From: Sediminibacterium ginsengisoli
GTDB lineage: Bacteria > Bacteroidota > Bacteroidia > Chitinophagales > Chitinophagaceae
NCBI RefSeq assembly: GCF_900167075.1
Contig: NZ_FUWH01000002.1
Coordinates: 153,005-217,004, forward strand
Direction of reading: 5' to 3'
DNA: 64,000 nucleotides
Shown piece by piece: positions 53,234 through 61,646 of the stretch (its first letter is position 1; the number at the start of each line of letters is the position of its first letter). Under the pieces are notes generated by a model. The model saw nothing but the letters and a program-made list of their open reading frames with translations, searched no databases and was not told the origin of the DNA. The position numbers and the translations under genes were made by a program.

Positions 53234-54802
53234 ATGATGCCCAACCGTTCAACTGATCCTTTATTTCAATTGATAAGATCCCTTCAGAAGTCGGAAAAAA
53301 GAAATTTCAAGCTATACATCAAACGAAATTCCGCTAAAGAAGACCTGAAAATCATCCAGTTATTCGATGCGCTGGACAAACTTTCCGAATACGACGAGAA
53401 ATTATTGCTGAAAAAACTGTCTTCTGTGGAAAAACCACAGCTGGCAAACCTCAAAACACATCTTTACAAACAGGTTTTGGCCAGTCTTCGCCTGCTTAAG
53501 ACTTCAGAAAGTATTGACCTTCAATTACATGAACAGCTGGATCATGCAAGGATATTGTATAACAAAGGGTTATACCACCAAAGCCTGAAGATCCTGGATA
53601 AGGTGAAAGACCTGGCGCTCGCCTATAACCAGGACAGTTTTTTGATCCAGGTAATTTCACTCGAAAAGAAGATTGAAACCCTCCATATCACCAGGAGTAT
53701 GCAGGACAGGGCTGAACGCCTTACTGCGGAAGCCATAGAAGTGAATGAAAAGCGGAAAGTGATCACGCAGTTATCGAACCTTGCCCTGCAGCTGTACAGC
53801 TGGTATGTGAAAAACGGTCATGCACGTAACGAAACAGACGAAACAGATATAAAAACCTATTTCAAATCGCATCTTCCGGAAAATGCAGGGGCGCTTACCG
53901 GCTTTTACGAACGTTTATATCTCTACCAGAGTTATTGCTGGTATGCATTTATCCGCCAGGATTTTCTCATGTATTACAAATACAGCCAGAAATGGGTAGG
54001 GCTTTTTGATGAACAGGAGGCGATGATTGCCGTGGAAACCGGTCATTATATCAAAGGTCTGCATAATGTGCTGAATGCTCATTTTGACCTGCGTAATTTT
54101 GAAGGTTTCCAGCATACGCTTGGCCGTTTCGAGGTTTTTGCCCAAACGCCGGTGGCGAATATGCACGATATTTTCCGGGTACACACTTTTATCTATATCA
54201 CCAGTGCCAAGATCAACTGGCACCTGATGACGGGTACTTTCCGGGAAGGCTTGTCGCTCGTACCTTATATTGAGGAACAGCTTGAAGAAAATGCTATTTA
54301 TATCGACAAACACAGGATCCTTGTATTCAATTACAAAATGGCCACACTGTTTTTCGGTAATGGCGATTATGAAATGTCGATCGATTATCTCCGCCGTATC
54401 ATCAATGATCATGTGGATCTGCGTAACGATCTGCAATGCTATGCACGACTGCTGCACATGATGGCACACTATGAACTGGGGAATGTGGAATTGATAGAAG
54501 GGTCGCTGATCCGTTCTGTATATCGTTTTATGGCCCGCATGGAGAACCTGACGGTGATCGAGGAAGAAATGTTCAAGTTTCTCCGGCACTCTTTTCACCG
54601 GCCGGGCTATAAACTCAAGCAGGAACTGCGCAGTTTTCTTGAAACCATCAAACAATTTGAAAAAAGCCGTTTCGAAACGCGTGCATTCGCCTACCTGGAT
54701 GTTATCTCGTGGGTGGAAAGTAAAGTGCTTGAAAAGCCGATGAGTGAGATCATCCACCAGAAGTACCTGCAGCGAAAAAAACGGGTTCATGTGATCGGAT
54801 AA
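53234..54802 (+). CDS. Large all-helical (TPR-like) protein of unknown function
   Basis: A 522-residue protein without signal peptide or membrane helix. The first ATG of the frame is at 53234, with another at 53237; a TTG at 53219 is unlikely. The whole sequence is helical with a repeat-solenoid feel: LFQLIRSLQKSEKRNFKLYIKR at the N-terminus, LYNKGLYHQSLKILDKVKDL near residue 105, FFGNGDYEMSIDYLRRII near 375, and YARLLHMMAHYELGN. The hydrophobic spacing suggests TPR-type pairs. I do not recognise a named family; I believe similar proteins occur as single-copy genes in Chitinophagaceae. It stands alone. Confidence 0.8.
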   Translation: MMPNRSTDPLFQLIRSLQKSEKRNFKLYIKRNSAKEDLKIIQLFDALDKLSEYDEKLLLKKLSSVEKPQLANLKTHLYKQVLASLRLLKTSESIDLQLHEQLDHARILYNKGLYHQSLKILDKVKDLALAYNQDSFLIQVISLEKKIETLHITRSMQDRAERLTAEAIEVNEKRKVITQLSNLALQLYSWYVKNGHARNETDETDIKTYFKSHLPENAGALTGFYERLYLYQSYCWYAFIRQDFLMYYKYSQKWVGLFDEQEAMIAVETGHYIKGLHNVLNAHFDLRNFEGFQHTLGRFEVFAQTPVANMHDIFRVHTFIYITSAKINWHLMTGTFREGLSLVPYIEEQLEENAIYIDKHRILVFNYKMATLFFGNGDYEMSIDYLRRIINDHVDLRNDLQCYARLLHMMAHYELGNVELIEGSLIRSVYRFMARMENLTVIEEEMFKFLRHSFHRPGYKLKQELRSFLETIKQFEKSRFETRAFAYLDVISWVESKVLEKPMSEIIHQKYLQRKKRVHVIG

Positions 54803-54854
54803 GGAACCCGGCAATTATTCTCCATGCCGATTCCCATAACTTTACAGTACTAAT

Positions 54855-55448
54855 ATGATAGAGGAATACCGGTATATCACTTCATGCATCGATCATGCGC
54901 TAACGGTAGCAGGTACGGATATCAACGGCCTGTTCAACCGGATGTATATGGTCCCGGATTACATGATGGATCATTCCAAAGACCATTTGTCACAGGACAT
55001 GTGTTTCTGGAAACCGGAGCGCGCGGCGATCAGTGCTGCCGACTTCGACAAATATGAAAAACTGACCGGTATCGCTTTGCCCGAAACCTATATCATGTTC
55101 CTTAGCTACAAGCACTTTGTAGATCTTTTTTTCGCACACGAAGCCTCTTTCTTCAAACATACCCGCAGCTGGATCGATGACAACATGCAACGTATCTGCA
55201 ACTGGGGCAGGGATATTACGCTCGACAAAGGCTTACTGCCTTTTGCAGATGCCTATGACGGCGGCATGTATTGCTTTGACTCCAATACCATTTACCCCGG
55301 TAATGAATATGATATAGTATACATCACGGCGGCCGACAGTGAAACACCCGTACCTTATGCCATGGGACGGTTTTCTTTTATACAGCTGATAGAAGAAATG
55401 GATGCATCATTAAGCAACTGGTATACAGAAATGACCAGCGCCATGTAA
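54855..55448 (+). CDS. SMI1/KNR4 (SUKH)-family protein
   Basis: A 197-residue soluble protein. The SUKH-type core runs from residue 55 to about 190: ISAADFDKYEKLTGIALPETYIMFLSYKHF gives the typical helix and PETY-turn (residues about 57-86), followed by ITLDKGLLPFADAYDGGMYCFDSN near 113-136 and a late SFIQLIEEMD helix. SUKH proteins occur as immunity proteins of toxin systems and as general regulators. No toxin gene is adjacent, so an immunity role is not supported here. It converges on the next gene with 7 bp between stops. Confidence 0.78.
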   Translation: MIEEYRYITSCIDHALTVAGTDINGLFNRMYMVPDYMMDHSKDHLSQDMCFWKPERAAISAADFDKYEKLTGIALPETYIMFLSYKHFVDLFFAHEASFFKHTRSWIDDNMQRICNWGRDITLDKGLLPFADAYDGGMYCFDSNTIYPGNEYDIVYITAADSETPVPYAMGRFSFIQLIEEMDASLSNWYTEMTSAM

Positions 55449-55455
55449 GTGGCCG

Positions 55456-56652
55456 TTACTGCTCGAAATAAGCCATAGAGCCGCCTACCCAGTCTTTATC
55501 CTTATTGTACCGCACACCGATCATTTTTCCCTTGCTGAGACGAGCCAGGTTGTTGACGGCTACAGGACGATCCCAGCCTTCTTTCCAGAAATAGAAAATA
55601 CGTATTTCGGCTTTGGCAGGATCGCCGGGTGTCTGGATCACATCTGCATATTGCACTTTACGCTGCAGTATCCAGTTATGCGGGTCGGTGACGGCATCGA
55701 TATCGGCCTGTGTAAGATCGATCACTACACCCTGACCTGCGAATGAAAATAAGGGTTTCAATACATAATTCTCCAGGTCTTCGGGCAACGGGGCTTCGGT
55801 TGCCAGGAAACGGGTATAAGGCACATACGGATGATCGATAAAAGGCAATGTGTATTTGCTGATGCGGTAGAACCAGTCGGGATGCGTTACCCATTCCACG
55901 TCCAGCTCTTCCAGCAGGATACGTCCTTTTTCGCGTACCTCTTCCGGTTGCTGGCTCAGTTCATCGAAAATGACGCGGTTATAAATGCGTTTAACCAGCA
56001 CCTGCCTGCCTTCTTTGATGTAGAAGAGCTGCTGTCCTTTCTGAACCAGTTCGGTAAGGCATACAACCGGTATCCCCGTAGCGTCTGCCGTACAGTAAAA
56101 ATCGATCCTTGTTTTTTGTTTGTGCGGGAACAGTTCCAGCAGGATCACTTCTTCGGGTGTATGATCGCCCAGTATGATCTCTTTCAGCAATTTCAGGTAG
56201 CTGGCTTCCGTATAACCATTGAGGTAAGTGCTGTAATTTCCGGGAATGCTGAAATAACGGCGTAAAACCTCATCCTGCCATGCCTGGTAAGCAAATAAAG
56301 ACGGGAACCCCTGCATTTCAACCAGCTGCGGATCGTAACCGCCCCGGCCGTCTTCGCAGATACCGAAATCGAAAGCGATAAAATGTGTATGGCCGCTGTC
56401 GCCAGGTACTTTCAGTTCGGGCGGAATAGCGTGTAAAGTGAGTGTTTTGAAGTTGAACTGTGTAATTACATCGATAATGCTCTCACAGGCAGAAAGCATC
56501 TTGTCCCTGAACTCCCGATCTATAAAAACAGGGGTCTCGGCCACCCTGAAGTCGATGGCCCCCGGATGTTTGCTGTCCAGATCAGCCAGGTATTCCTGGT
56601 ATTTTTCTTCTGTAAAGGCTTTATTAAATGCTTCTCTTAAAGCTGGAACCAT
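55456..56652 (-). CDS. ATP-grasp-like protein of unknown function
   Basis: A 398-residue cytoplasmic protein. I see no named family, but the last third looks like an ATP-grasp core: YVLKPLFSFAGQGVVIDL near residue 292 (Lys and Gly-rich loop), WILQRKVQYADVIQTP near 327, AEIRIFYFW near 350 and VNNLARLSKGKMIGVRYNKD near 368. The N-terminal part has FIAFDFGICEDGRGGYDPQLVEMQGFPSLFAY (residues about 92-123), in which the acidic and Gln-Gly residues look functional. It may ligate a carboxylate to an amine. It stands alone between the SMI1/KNR4 gene and punA. Confidence 0.65.
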   Translation of the reverse strand: MVPALREAFNKAFTEEKYQEYLADLDSKHPGAIDFRVAETPVFIDREFRDKMLSACESIIDVITQFNFKTLTLHAIPPELKVPGDSGHTHFIAFDFGICEDGRGGYDPQLVEMQGFPSLFAYQAWQDEVLRRYFSIPGNYSTYLNGYTEASYLKLLKEIILGDHTPEEVILLELFPHKQKTRIDFYCTADATGIPVVCLTELVQKGQQLFYIKEGRQVLVKRIYNRVIFDELSQQPEEVREKGRILLEELDVEWVTHPDWFYRISKYTLPFIDHPYVPYTRFLATEAPLPEDLENYVLKPLFSFAGQGVVIDLTQADIDAVTDPHNWILQRKVQYADVIQTPGDPAKAEIRIFYFWKEGWDRPVAVNNLARLSKGKMIGVRYNKDKDWVGGSMAYFEQ

Positions 56653-56789
56653 GCGATATCATTTAGCTACGCCTGAAAGTAGCTAATGATTTTGAAAATA
56701 GGGTGAAATTTATGTGAATTCATGATGAAGCCGGCATCTGCCTTTTGTAACCTGACTGATTCCTTTATCCGCTACGGTGAACCTTTCCG

Positions 56790-56797
56790 TATATTTG
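56790..56797 (+). promoter_or_regulatory. Candidate -7 box for punA
   Basis: TATATTTG matches TAnnTTTG exactly and lies 18 bp upstream of the punA ATG at 56816. No -33 TTG is present at the standard distance. Confidence 0.5.
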
Positions 56798-56815
56798 CCC
56801 ACTAATTAAGTATTT

Positions 56816-57637
56816 ATGTCTGAAACCATGCAACAGTTACAGGAAACAGTAGCTTATATCAAAGGATTGGGAACGGGTGATGCTGCGATCGGTATTATCC
56901 TCGGCAGCGGCCTCGGCAACCTGGCCAATGAAATAAAAGTGGAGCGTGAGATCTCCTATAATGATATTCCGCATTTTCCTGTAAGCACTGTTGAAGGGCA
57001 TAAGGGCCGCCTCATTTTCGGAGAACTGGGCGGTAAAAAAGTATGGGTGATGGCCGGCCGTTTCCACTTCTACGAAGGCTATACGCCCCAGCAGGTAGTT
57101 TACCCTGTGCGTACCATGCGTTTGCTGGGTGTGCAGACATTGCTGCTGTCCAATGCTGCCGGTGGGGTTACACCAGGGTTTAAAGTAGGCGATCTGATGA
57201 TCATCAACGATCATATCAGCCTTTTCACCATTAATCCGTTACTGGGTAAAAACGATGATTCCCTCGGTACCCGTTTCCCGGACATGAGCGAGCCCTACAG
57301 CAAAAAACTGATCCGCTCTGTTGAAGGAATTGCGCAAGCGAATAATATAGAACTGAAGCAGGGGGTTTACCTTGGCGTAACAGGTCCTACATTTGAAACC
57401 CGCGCCGAATATAAATTGATTCATGTTTTAGGTGGAGATGCAGTAGGGATGAGCACCGTGCAGGAAACAATTGCCGCTGTTCATTGCGGTATGGAAGTAT
57501 TTGCCATGAGTGTGATTACCGACCTCGGCATCCGTGAGGAAGAAAATGTGATCACGCACCAGGAAGTACTTGAAGCTGCAGCAGCGGCGGAACCCAAGCT
57601 CACCCTGTTGTTCACTGAACTGGTAAAAACACTGTAG
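56816..57637 (+). CDS. punA: Purine nucleoside phosphorylase
   Basis: A 273-residue enzyme of the trimeric PNP (PunA/DeoD-type II) family that phosphorolyses guanosine and inosine. It has IGIILGSGLGNLANEI near residue 22 with the phosphate-binding Ser, VEGHKGRLIFGELGGKKVWVMAGRFHFYEGY near 58-88 (block location including His and Arg ligands), LLLSNAAGGVTPGFKVGDLM near 108, and VGMSTVQETIAA near 213. Length is typical. It stands alone, with its own promoter candidate. Confidence 0.96.
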   Translation: MSETMQQLQETVAYIKGLGTGDAAIGIILGSGLGNLANEIKVEREISYNDIPHFPVSTVEGHKGRLIFGELGGKKVWVMAGRFHFYEGYTPQQVVYPVRTMRLLGVQTLLLSNAAGGVTPGFKVGDLMIINDHISLFTINPLLGKNDDSLGTRFPDMSEPYSKKLIRSVEGIAQANNIELKQGVYLGVTGPTFETRAEYKLIHVLGGDAVGMSTVQETIAAVHCGMEVFAMSVITDLGIREEENVITHQEVLEAAAAAEPKLTLLFTELVKTL

Positions 57638-57723
57638 GCGACCTCTTATTTTAACAACATTACAGCTATCTGCTGGGCGTAAAACCCTGTACTATCTTAT
57701 ATTTTGCAACATATTTAAAAGGT

Positions 57724-59778
57724 ATGCCCGTTACGATGGTGCAAAAAATACTGATCTGTTTATTGTGTTGTGGTATGGCTGCTGCCACTCAGCAGGCTAT
57801 GGCGCAGAACCAGCAGATCCGGCCCGGTACCCAGAAAACGATCGACCCGGACATCACTTACGACCGTGCCGGCAGACCGATCAAAAAAGCGAAAGGAAGC
57901 GATTCCCTGCAACATCGTGATGCATTCGCTGATTCCATTACGATCTTTTACCGTTTTTTCGATTCAACACGTAACCGCATCATCGATTCTTCGATCAATG
58001 ATTTTTATACCCGGTTTCCATTACCGGCTAATTATCATACGCTGGGAAACTATGCTACCGCTGCCCAGTCGTTCCTGTTCAATCCGCTCATGAAACCAGG
58101 GTTCGACGCAGGGTTTCACCAATATGATCCTTACCAGTTTACGATCGAGAACACAAAGTTTTACCAGACAACAAGGCCGTATACCGAACTGTCGTACCTG
58201 ATCGGAAGCAAAGCGGAACAACTGCTCAATATTACCCATACCCAGAACCGCAAAAGCAACTTCAATTTTTCTTTCGAGTACCGGTTCGGAAATGCGCCTG
58301 GCATCCTGAAAAACCAGAATGCCAGTCAGGGTAATATGCGGGCCACGATGCATTACCAGACCAGGAACAGGCAGTATGAATATTTTTTCATCTATCTCTC
58401 CAACAAAAGTGCTTCTTCAGAAAACGGCGGTTTACAGGATGTAAGGAAGCTCGACAGTCTTGCCCTGAATGATCCGTATGAACTGGAAACAAGGCTGGGG
58501 CAGGGGAGTACCTTCACGCGGAATCCTTTCAATACAACTGTAAACACAGGAAATATTTACAGCAATTCAACGATCCTGTTCAGGCATCATTTCGATCTGG
58601 GCAAGAAAGATTCGCTGGTTACGGATTCTGTTACCATCAAATTATTTTACCCCCGTTTCCGCATAGAACATACTCTCAATATTACAGGTGCAGACTACCA
58701 GTTCCTGGATAACGCCGTGGATTCGATCAAATACCGTACGTATTATAATGTGGTATTACCCAATAACGCAAGATTGAGCTTCCGCGACAGGTGGAACAGC
58801 GTTACCAACGAGTTTGCGCTGATCTCTTTCCCCGATAAAAACAACCAGAGCCAGTTCCTCAAAGCGGGTATTGCCCTGCAGAACCTGAAAGGAACATTCG
58901 GCGATATCACTACTACGATAAGCAAATACCATAATATTTATGCATTAGGCGAATACCGTAACCGCACCCGCAACCAGGTCTGGGACATTGAAGCGAACGG
59001 GCAATTGTACCTGAACGGACTGAATGCGGGAGATTATGCAGCACTGATCAGTATGAAGCGCCTGCTGGGCAGCAGGCTTGGTTACCTGAATATCGGTTTC
59101 CAGAATGTAAACCGCAGCCCATCCTTTATCCTTGACCCGAAAAGCGATTTTCCCGTACTCAATGCCGGTGGTTTCAACAAAGAGAATGTGATCCGCCTGT
59201 TCGGTATTTATGAAAATCCGGGTGCTTCATTCAAAGCGGGTGCAGAATATTTTGCAGTAACGAATTATATCTATTTCGACAGTATGTTCCATGCTGCGCA
59301 ACAAGCAGCATTGTTCAATGTTCTGCATCTGAATGCGGAAAAAAAGATCCGTTTATCCAGGCACTGGAACTGGTATACGGAAATACACCTGCAGCAGACC
59401 ACAGGTCAGCCACCGGTTAACCTGCCCCTGCTGTTCACCCGGAACAGGATCGCATTTGAAGGGAATTTTTATACCAACCTGTTTCTGTCAACCGGTGTGG
59501 AACTGCGTTACAATACGCCCTATAAAATGGATAATTACTCGCCTTTCATGGGCCAGTTCCTTTATCAGAATACGCAAAGCATCAGTAACAGGCCCGACAT
59601 CAACCTTTTCCTCAATTTCCGGATCAAAAGCTTCAAAGGCTTTGTACGCCTCGAAAACCTGAATACCCTCAACCTTAAAAAAGGTTTTGAATTCAGTAAG
59701 TACAACTTCGCATCCGGACTTTACCCTTATCCCGGTCTCTGGACCAGGCTGGGGATCTGGTGGAACTTCGTGAACTGA
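57724..59778 (+). CDS. Putative porin (Porin_10/PF14121-type) outer-membrane beta-barrel
   Basis: A 684-residue exported protein; signal peptide ends QQAMAQ (a second ATG at 57736 may be the true start). After a short linker rich in Asp and Arg the sequence alternates polar and hydrophobic residues throughout, as in a large barrel: FNFSFEYRFGNAPG near residue 180, YEYFFIYLSNKSA, FRIEHTLNITGADYQF, FLNFRIKSFKGFVRLENL near 635. It ends in LWTRLGIWWNFVN with an aromatic-rich last strand, expected for recognition by the Bam machinery. Cargo is unknown. The stop lies one base before the left inverted repeat of the non-coding element. Confidence 0.85.
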   Translation: MPVTMVQKILICLLCCGMAAATQQAMAQNQQIRPGTQKTIDPDITYDRAGRPIKKAKGSDSLQHRDAFADSITIFYRFFDSTRNRIIDSSINDFYTRFPLPANYHTLGNYATAAQSFLFNPLMKPGFDAGFHQYDPYQFTIENTKFYQTTRPYTELSYLIGSKAEQLLNITHTQNRKSNFNFSFEYRFGNAPGILKNQNASQGNMRATMHYQTRNRQYEYFFIYLSNKSASSENGGLQDVRKLDSLALNDPYELETRLGQGSTFTRNPFNTTVNTGNIYSNSTILFRHHFDLGKKDSLVTDSVTIKLFYPRFRIEHTLNITGADYQFLDNAVDSIKYRTYYNVVLPNNARLSFRDRWNSVTNEFALISFPDKNNQSQFLKAGIALQNLKGTFGDITTTISKYHNIYALGEYRNRTRNQVWDIEANGQLYLNGLNAGDYAALISMKRLLGSRLGYLNIGFQNVNRSPSFILDPKSDFPVLNAGGFNKENVIRLFGIYENPGASFKAGAEYFAVTNYIYFDSMFHAAQQAALFNVLHLNAEKKIRLSRHWNWYTEIHLQQTTGQPPVNLPLLFTRNRIAFEGNFYTNLFLSTGVELRYNTPYKMDNYSPFMGQFLYQNTQSISNRPDINLFLNFRIKSFKGFVRLENLNTLNLKKGFEFSKYNFASGLYPYPGLWTRLGIWWNFVN

Positions 59779-59779
59779 T

Positions 59780-60051
59780 CACAGGTGTTCAGAAGAATTT
59801 AATAAATCTACCAGTGTTTGCAGAGGCCAAAGAAGCGCAGGCGCAAAGAAGAGTCCCGGCGGCCTGAGCAACACACCGTCTGAAGGTTGAAATCTATAAG
59901 CAGCTTTAGAAATCGTAAGTGCGTGCTGCCAGAGTTCTCTTCGGGAGACATCAGCGAAAGAAGAGGAACATTGTACTGCTCTGCGGGGCAATGCCCACAC
60001 ATTAGACAGACTCTTCGGATCAAACGCTACTTAATCTTCTGAACACCTGTG
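59780..60051. ncRNA. 272-bp structured non-coding element bounded by perfect 17-bp inverted repeats
   Basis: The arms CACAGGTGTTCAGAAGA (59780-59796) and TCTTCTGAACACCTGTG (60035-60051) are perfectly complementary. Two more complementary pairs are nested inside in the correct order: AGTGTTTG (59813-59820) with CAAACGCT (60021-60028, one G-U), and GAAGAGTC (59848-59855) with GACTCTTC (60009-60016). A CATTG/CAATG pair lies further in. Three nested helices with bulges give a long rod, reminiscent of 6S-type RNAs, but no specific family motif is recognised. On the + strand a run of seven T follows at 60073. The alternative is a MITE-like repeat. The 336-bp gap contains no gene. Strand is undecided. 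Confidence 0.5.
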
Positions 60052-60101
60052 GTAAACTGATGAGTTAACAGATTTTTTTACATTTTACCGGAAGCCTTCA
60101 T

Positions 60102-60109
60102 TATTTTTG
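60102..60109 (+). promoter_or_regulatory. -7 box abutting the HYC_CC_PP gene
   Basis: TATTTTTG matches TAnnTTTG exactly and ends five bases before the ATG at 60115, so the transcript of the copper locus may be leaderless. Confidence 0.5.
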
Positions 60110-60114
60110 CAGTA

Positions 60115-60510
60115 ATGAAGCGGATACTCATAGCTGTAATTGCACTCATCTACTTCACCATCAGCAGTGGTGTAGTAATGAATATGCATTATTGCATGGG
60201 TAAACTGAGCTCCGTACAGATGGAGCAGCTTGCTTCCGAAGCAACCTGTAAATGCGGCAAAAAGAAAAAAACAGTTGCTAAAGATGGTTGTTGCAAAACA
60301 GAACAGAAAGTGGTAAAACTGGCCGACAGTCATAAAGCCACTTATGCTGATTTTGTTTTCCAGGCGCCGGTTGCTCTGATTGGTCAGCAACTGAACCTGT
60401 TAGACGCACCGCTTTTTAACGGCAATACAGATTTGTATGCCGATGCCCACGCACCTCCCTTGCGTTCAGAGCAGGATATCTACCTGCAGTATTGTGTTTT
60501 CAGAATCTGA
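60115..60510 (+). CDS. HYC_CC_PP family exported small protein
   Basis: A 131-residue protein with an N-terminal hydrophobic segment (ILIAVIALIYFTISSGVV). It shows the three landmarks that name this Bacteroidota family: His-Tyr-Cys in NMHYCMGK near residue 23, Cys-Cys in DGCCKTEQ near 60, and Pro-Pro in AHAPPLRSE near 114. Extra Cys residues (ATCKCGKKKK) and Lys-rich stretches suggest metal, probably copper, binding. It heads a locus with two HMA-like proteins and a CusA-type pump, which supports a role in copper handling in the periplasm. Confidence 0.88.
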   Translation: MKRILIAVIALIYFTISSGVVMNMHYCMGKLSSVQMEQLASEATCKCGKKKKTVAKDGCCKTEQKVVKLADSHKATYADFVFQAPVALIGQQLNLLDAPLFNGNTDLYADAHAPPLRSEQDIYLQYCVFRI

Positions 60511-60638
60511 TACGGTTAACCCGGCTAAAGTAAAGCCAGCACTGTTTTATACCTTGTAATGAAGCGTATGCCCCGTTCTGCCTTGCCGGATCAGTCTATC
60601 TTTAGTTTTAACCTTCATCATTTTCAAAACACATCAAT

Positions 60639-61025
60639 ATGAAAACAAAATCATTATTCTTCAGCATTGCTTTTATACTGTTTGCAACTGTTTCAATGGC
60701 CCAGTCAAAAACAAAATCTGCCGTAGCATCGGAAGAGATCAAAGTTTGGGGTAACTGCGGCATGTGCAAATCAAACATTGAAAAAGCTGCAAAAGAAGGC
60801 GGCGCAACAACTGCTGTCTGGAATAAGGATACGCATATCCTCAGCGTAAAATATCCTTCTGCAAAAACCGGGAGCAAACAAATCCAGCAGAAAATAGCCG
60901 ACGCCGGTTATGATACACAGGATCTTAAAGGTAATACCGAAGCTTACATGAAGTTGGACGAGTGCTGCCAGTACGAGCGCAAAGCCGATAAAAAAGATGA
61001 TAAGCCACAGTCTGAAAAGAACTAA
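60639..61025 (+). CDS. Secreted heavy-metal-associated (HMA-like) domain protein
   Basis: A 128-residue protein with a signal peptide ending VSMAQ. Residues 30-105 form an HMA-type ferredoxin-like domain with the metal site CGMC in VWGNCGMCKSNIEKAA near residue 40 and a conserved IADAGYDTQ at the end of the fold. A second Cys pair (DECCQYERK) follows near residue 109, and the tail is Lys/Asp-rich. Such domains bind Cu(I) and pass it to partners. It lies 128 bp after the HYC_CC_PP gene and 31 bp before a second HMA-like gene. Confidence 0.88.
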   Translation: MKTKSLFFSIAFILFATVSMAQSKTKSAVASEEIKVWGNCGMCKSNIEKAAKEGGATTAVWNKDTHILSVKYPSAKTGSKQIQQKIADAGYDTQDLKGNTEAYMKLDECCQYERKADKKDDKPQSEKN

Positions 61026-61056
61026 CCCTCATTACTGATCCTAAAAATTATAACCA

Positions 61057-61599
61057 ATGAAAAAGCTGTTTTTAGCAATGGCGCTGCTGGTTATGTCCGC
61101 AGCTGTTCAGGCGCAGATAAAGAATGCCAGCCTGCAGGCCAGCGGATTAACCTGTGCCATGTGCTCCAAAGCGATATACAAAGCACTTACCGCCATTCCC
61201 TTTATTGAAAAAGTAACGCCCGATATCGAAGGCTCCACCTATAATATTGTTTTTAAGAATGGCGCCAGCGTAGACCCGGATGCATTGAGCAAAGCGGTGA
61301 CCGGCGCGGGGTTCTCTGTTGCCGTACTTAAACTCACCACTGATTTTTCAGATACCAAAGTGAAGAAAGATGCCCATGTAACGATCGGCAATAAAACCTT
61401 TCATTTTGTTGATGTGAAAGACCAGACATTGAATGGTGAGAAAACGATCACACTGGTAGACAAAAACTTCATCTCTGCAAAAGCATTTAAGAAGTACAGT
61501 CAGCTTACCAGCATGAAATGTTACCAGACAGGCACCATGGCTTCCTGTTGTCCGTCAGGAAATGACTCAGGTAAGCGTGTATACCATGTAACCATTTGA
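61057..61599 (+). CDS. Second secreted HMA-like metal-binding protein
   Basis: A 180-residue protein with signal peptide ending SAAVQAQ. The HMA-like domain (residues 22-90) has LTCAMCSKAIYKALTAI near residue 32 with the CxxC metal site, and ends in VTGAGFSVAVLKL. The second half (VTIGNKTFHFVDVKDQ, MKCYQTGTMASCCPS near 150) adds a Cys-rich tail that may form a further metal site. It likely works with its neighbour and the pump downstream. It ends 47 bp before the next start. Confidence 0.86.
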   Translation: MKKLFLAMALLVMSAAVQAQIKNASLQASGLTCAMCSKAIYKALTAIPFIEKVTPDIEGSTYNIVFKNGASVDPDALSKAVTGAGFSVAVLKLTTDFSDTKVKKDAHVTIGNKTFHFVDVKDQTLNGEKTITLVDKNFISAKAFKKYSQLTSMKCYQTGTMASCCPSGNDSGKRVYHVTI

Positions 61600-61606
61600 T
61601 AAAACC

Positions 61607-61633
61607 ATTCCGGCGGTGTATTGCCGCCGGAAT
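61607..61633. other. Hairpin between the second HMA gene and the outer-membrane protein gene
   Basis: ATTCCGGCGG (61607-61616) pairs perfectly with CCGCCGGAAT (61624-61633) around a seven-base loop, 13 bp upstream of the ATG at 61647. No T-run follows, so it may tune translation or mRNA stability rather than terminate. Confidence 0.55.
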
Positions 61634-61646
61634 TCACCTTAGTTTT

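Noticed and set aside
53915-54814. 299-codon - strand frame opposite the helical-repeat gene
   Set aside because: The + strand frame is longer, has normal composition and a sensible start; the antisense frame is His/Phe-rich without motifs.
54855-55448. SMI1/KNR4 protein as immunity protein of a polymorphic toxin
   Set aside because: No toxin, Rhs or secretion-effector gene is adjacent on either side.
59780-60051. Element considered as RNase P RNA, tmRNA or SRP RNA
   Set aside because: The RNase P core (GAGGAAAGTCC and matching P4 strand), the tmRNA ends with a T-loop and tag frame, and the SRP GGAA-type apical loop were looked for on both strands and not found.
59780-60051. Element considered as an insertion sequence
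   Set aside because: It has inverted ends but no transposase frame, and no exact direct repeat abuts both ends; AACTGAT recurs but is offset by 3 bp on the right.
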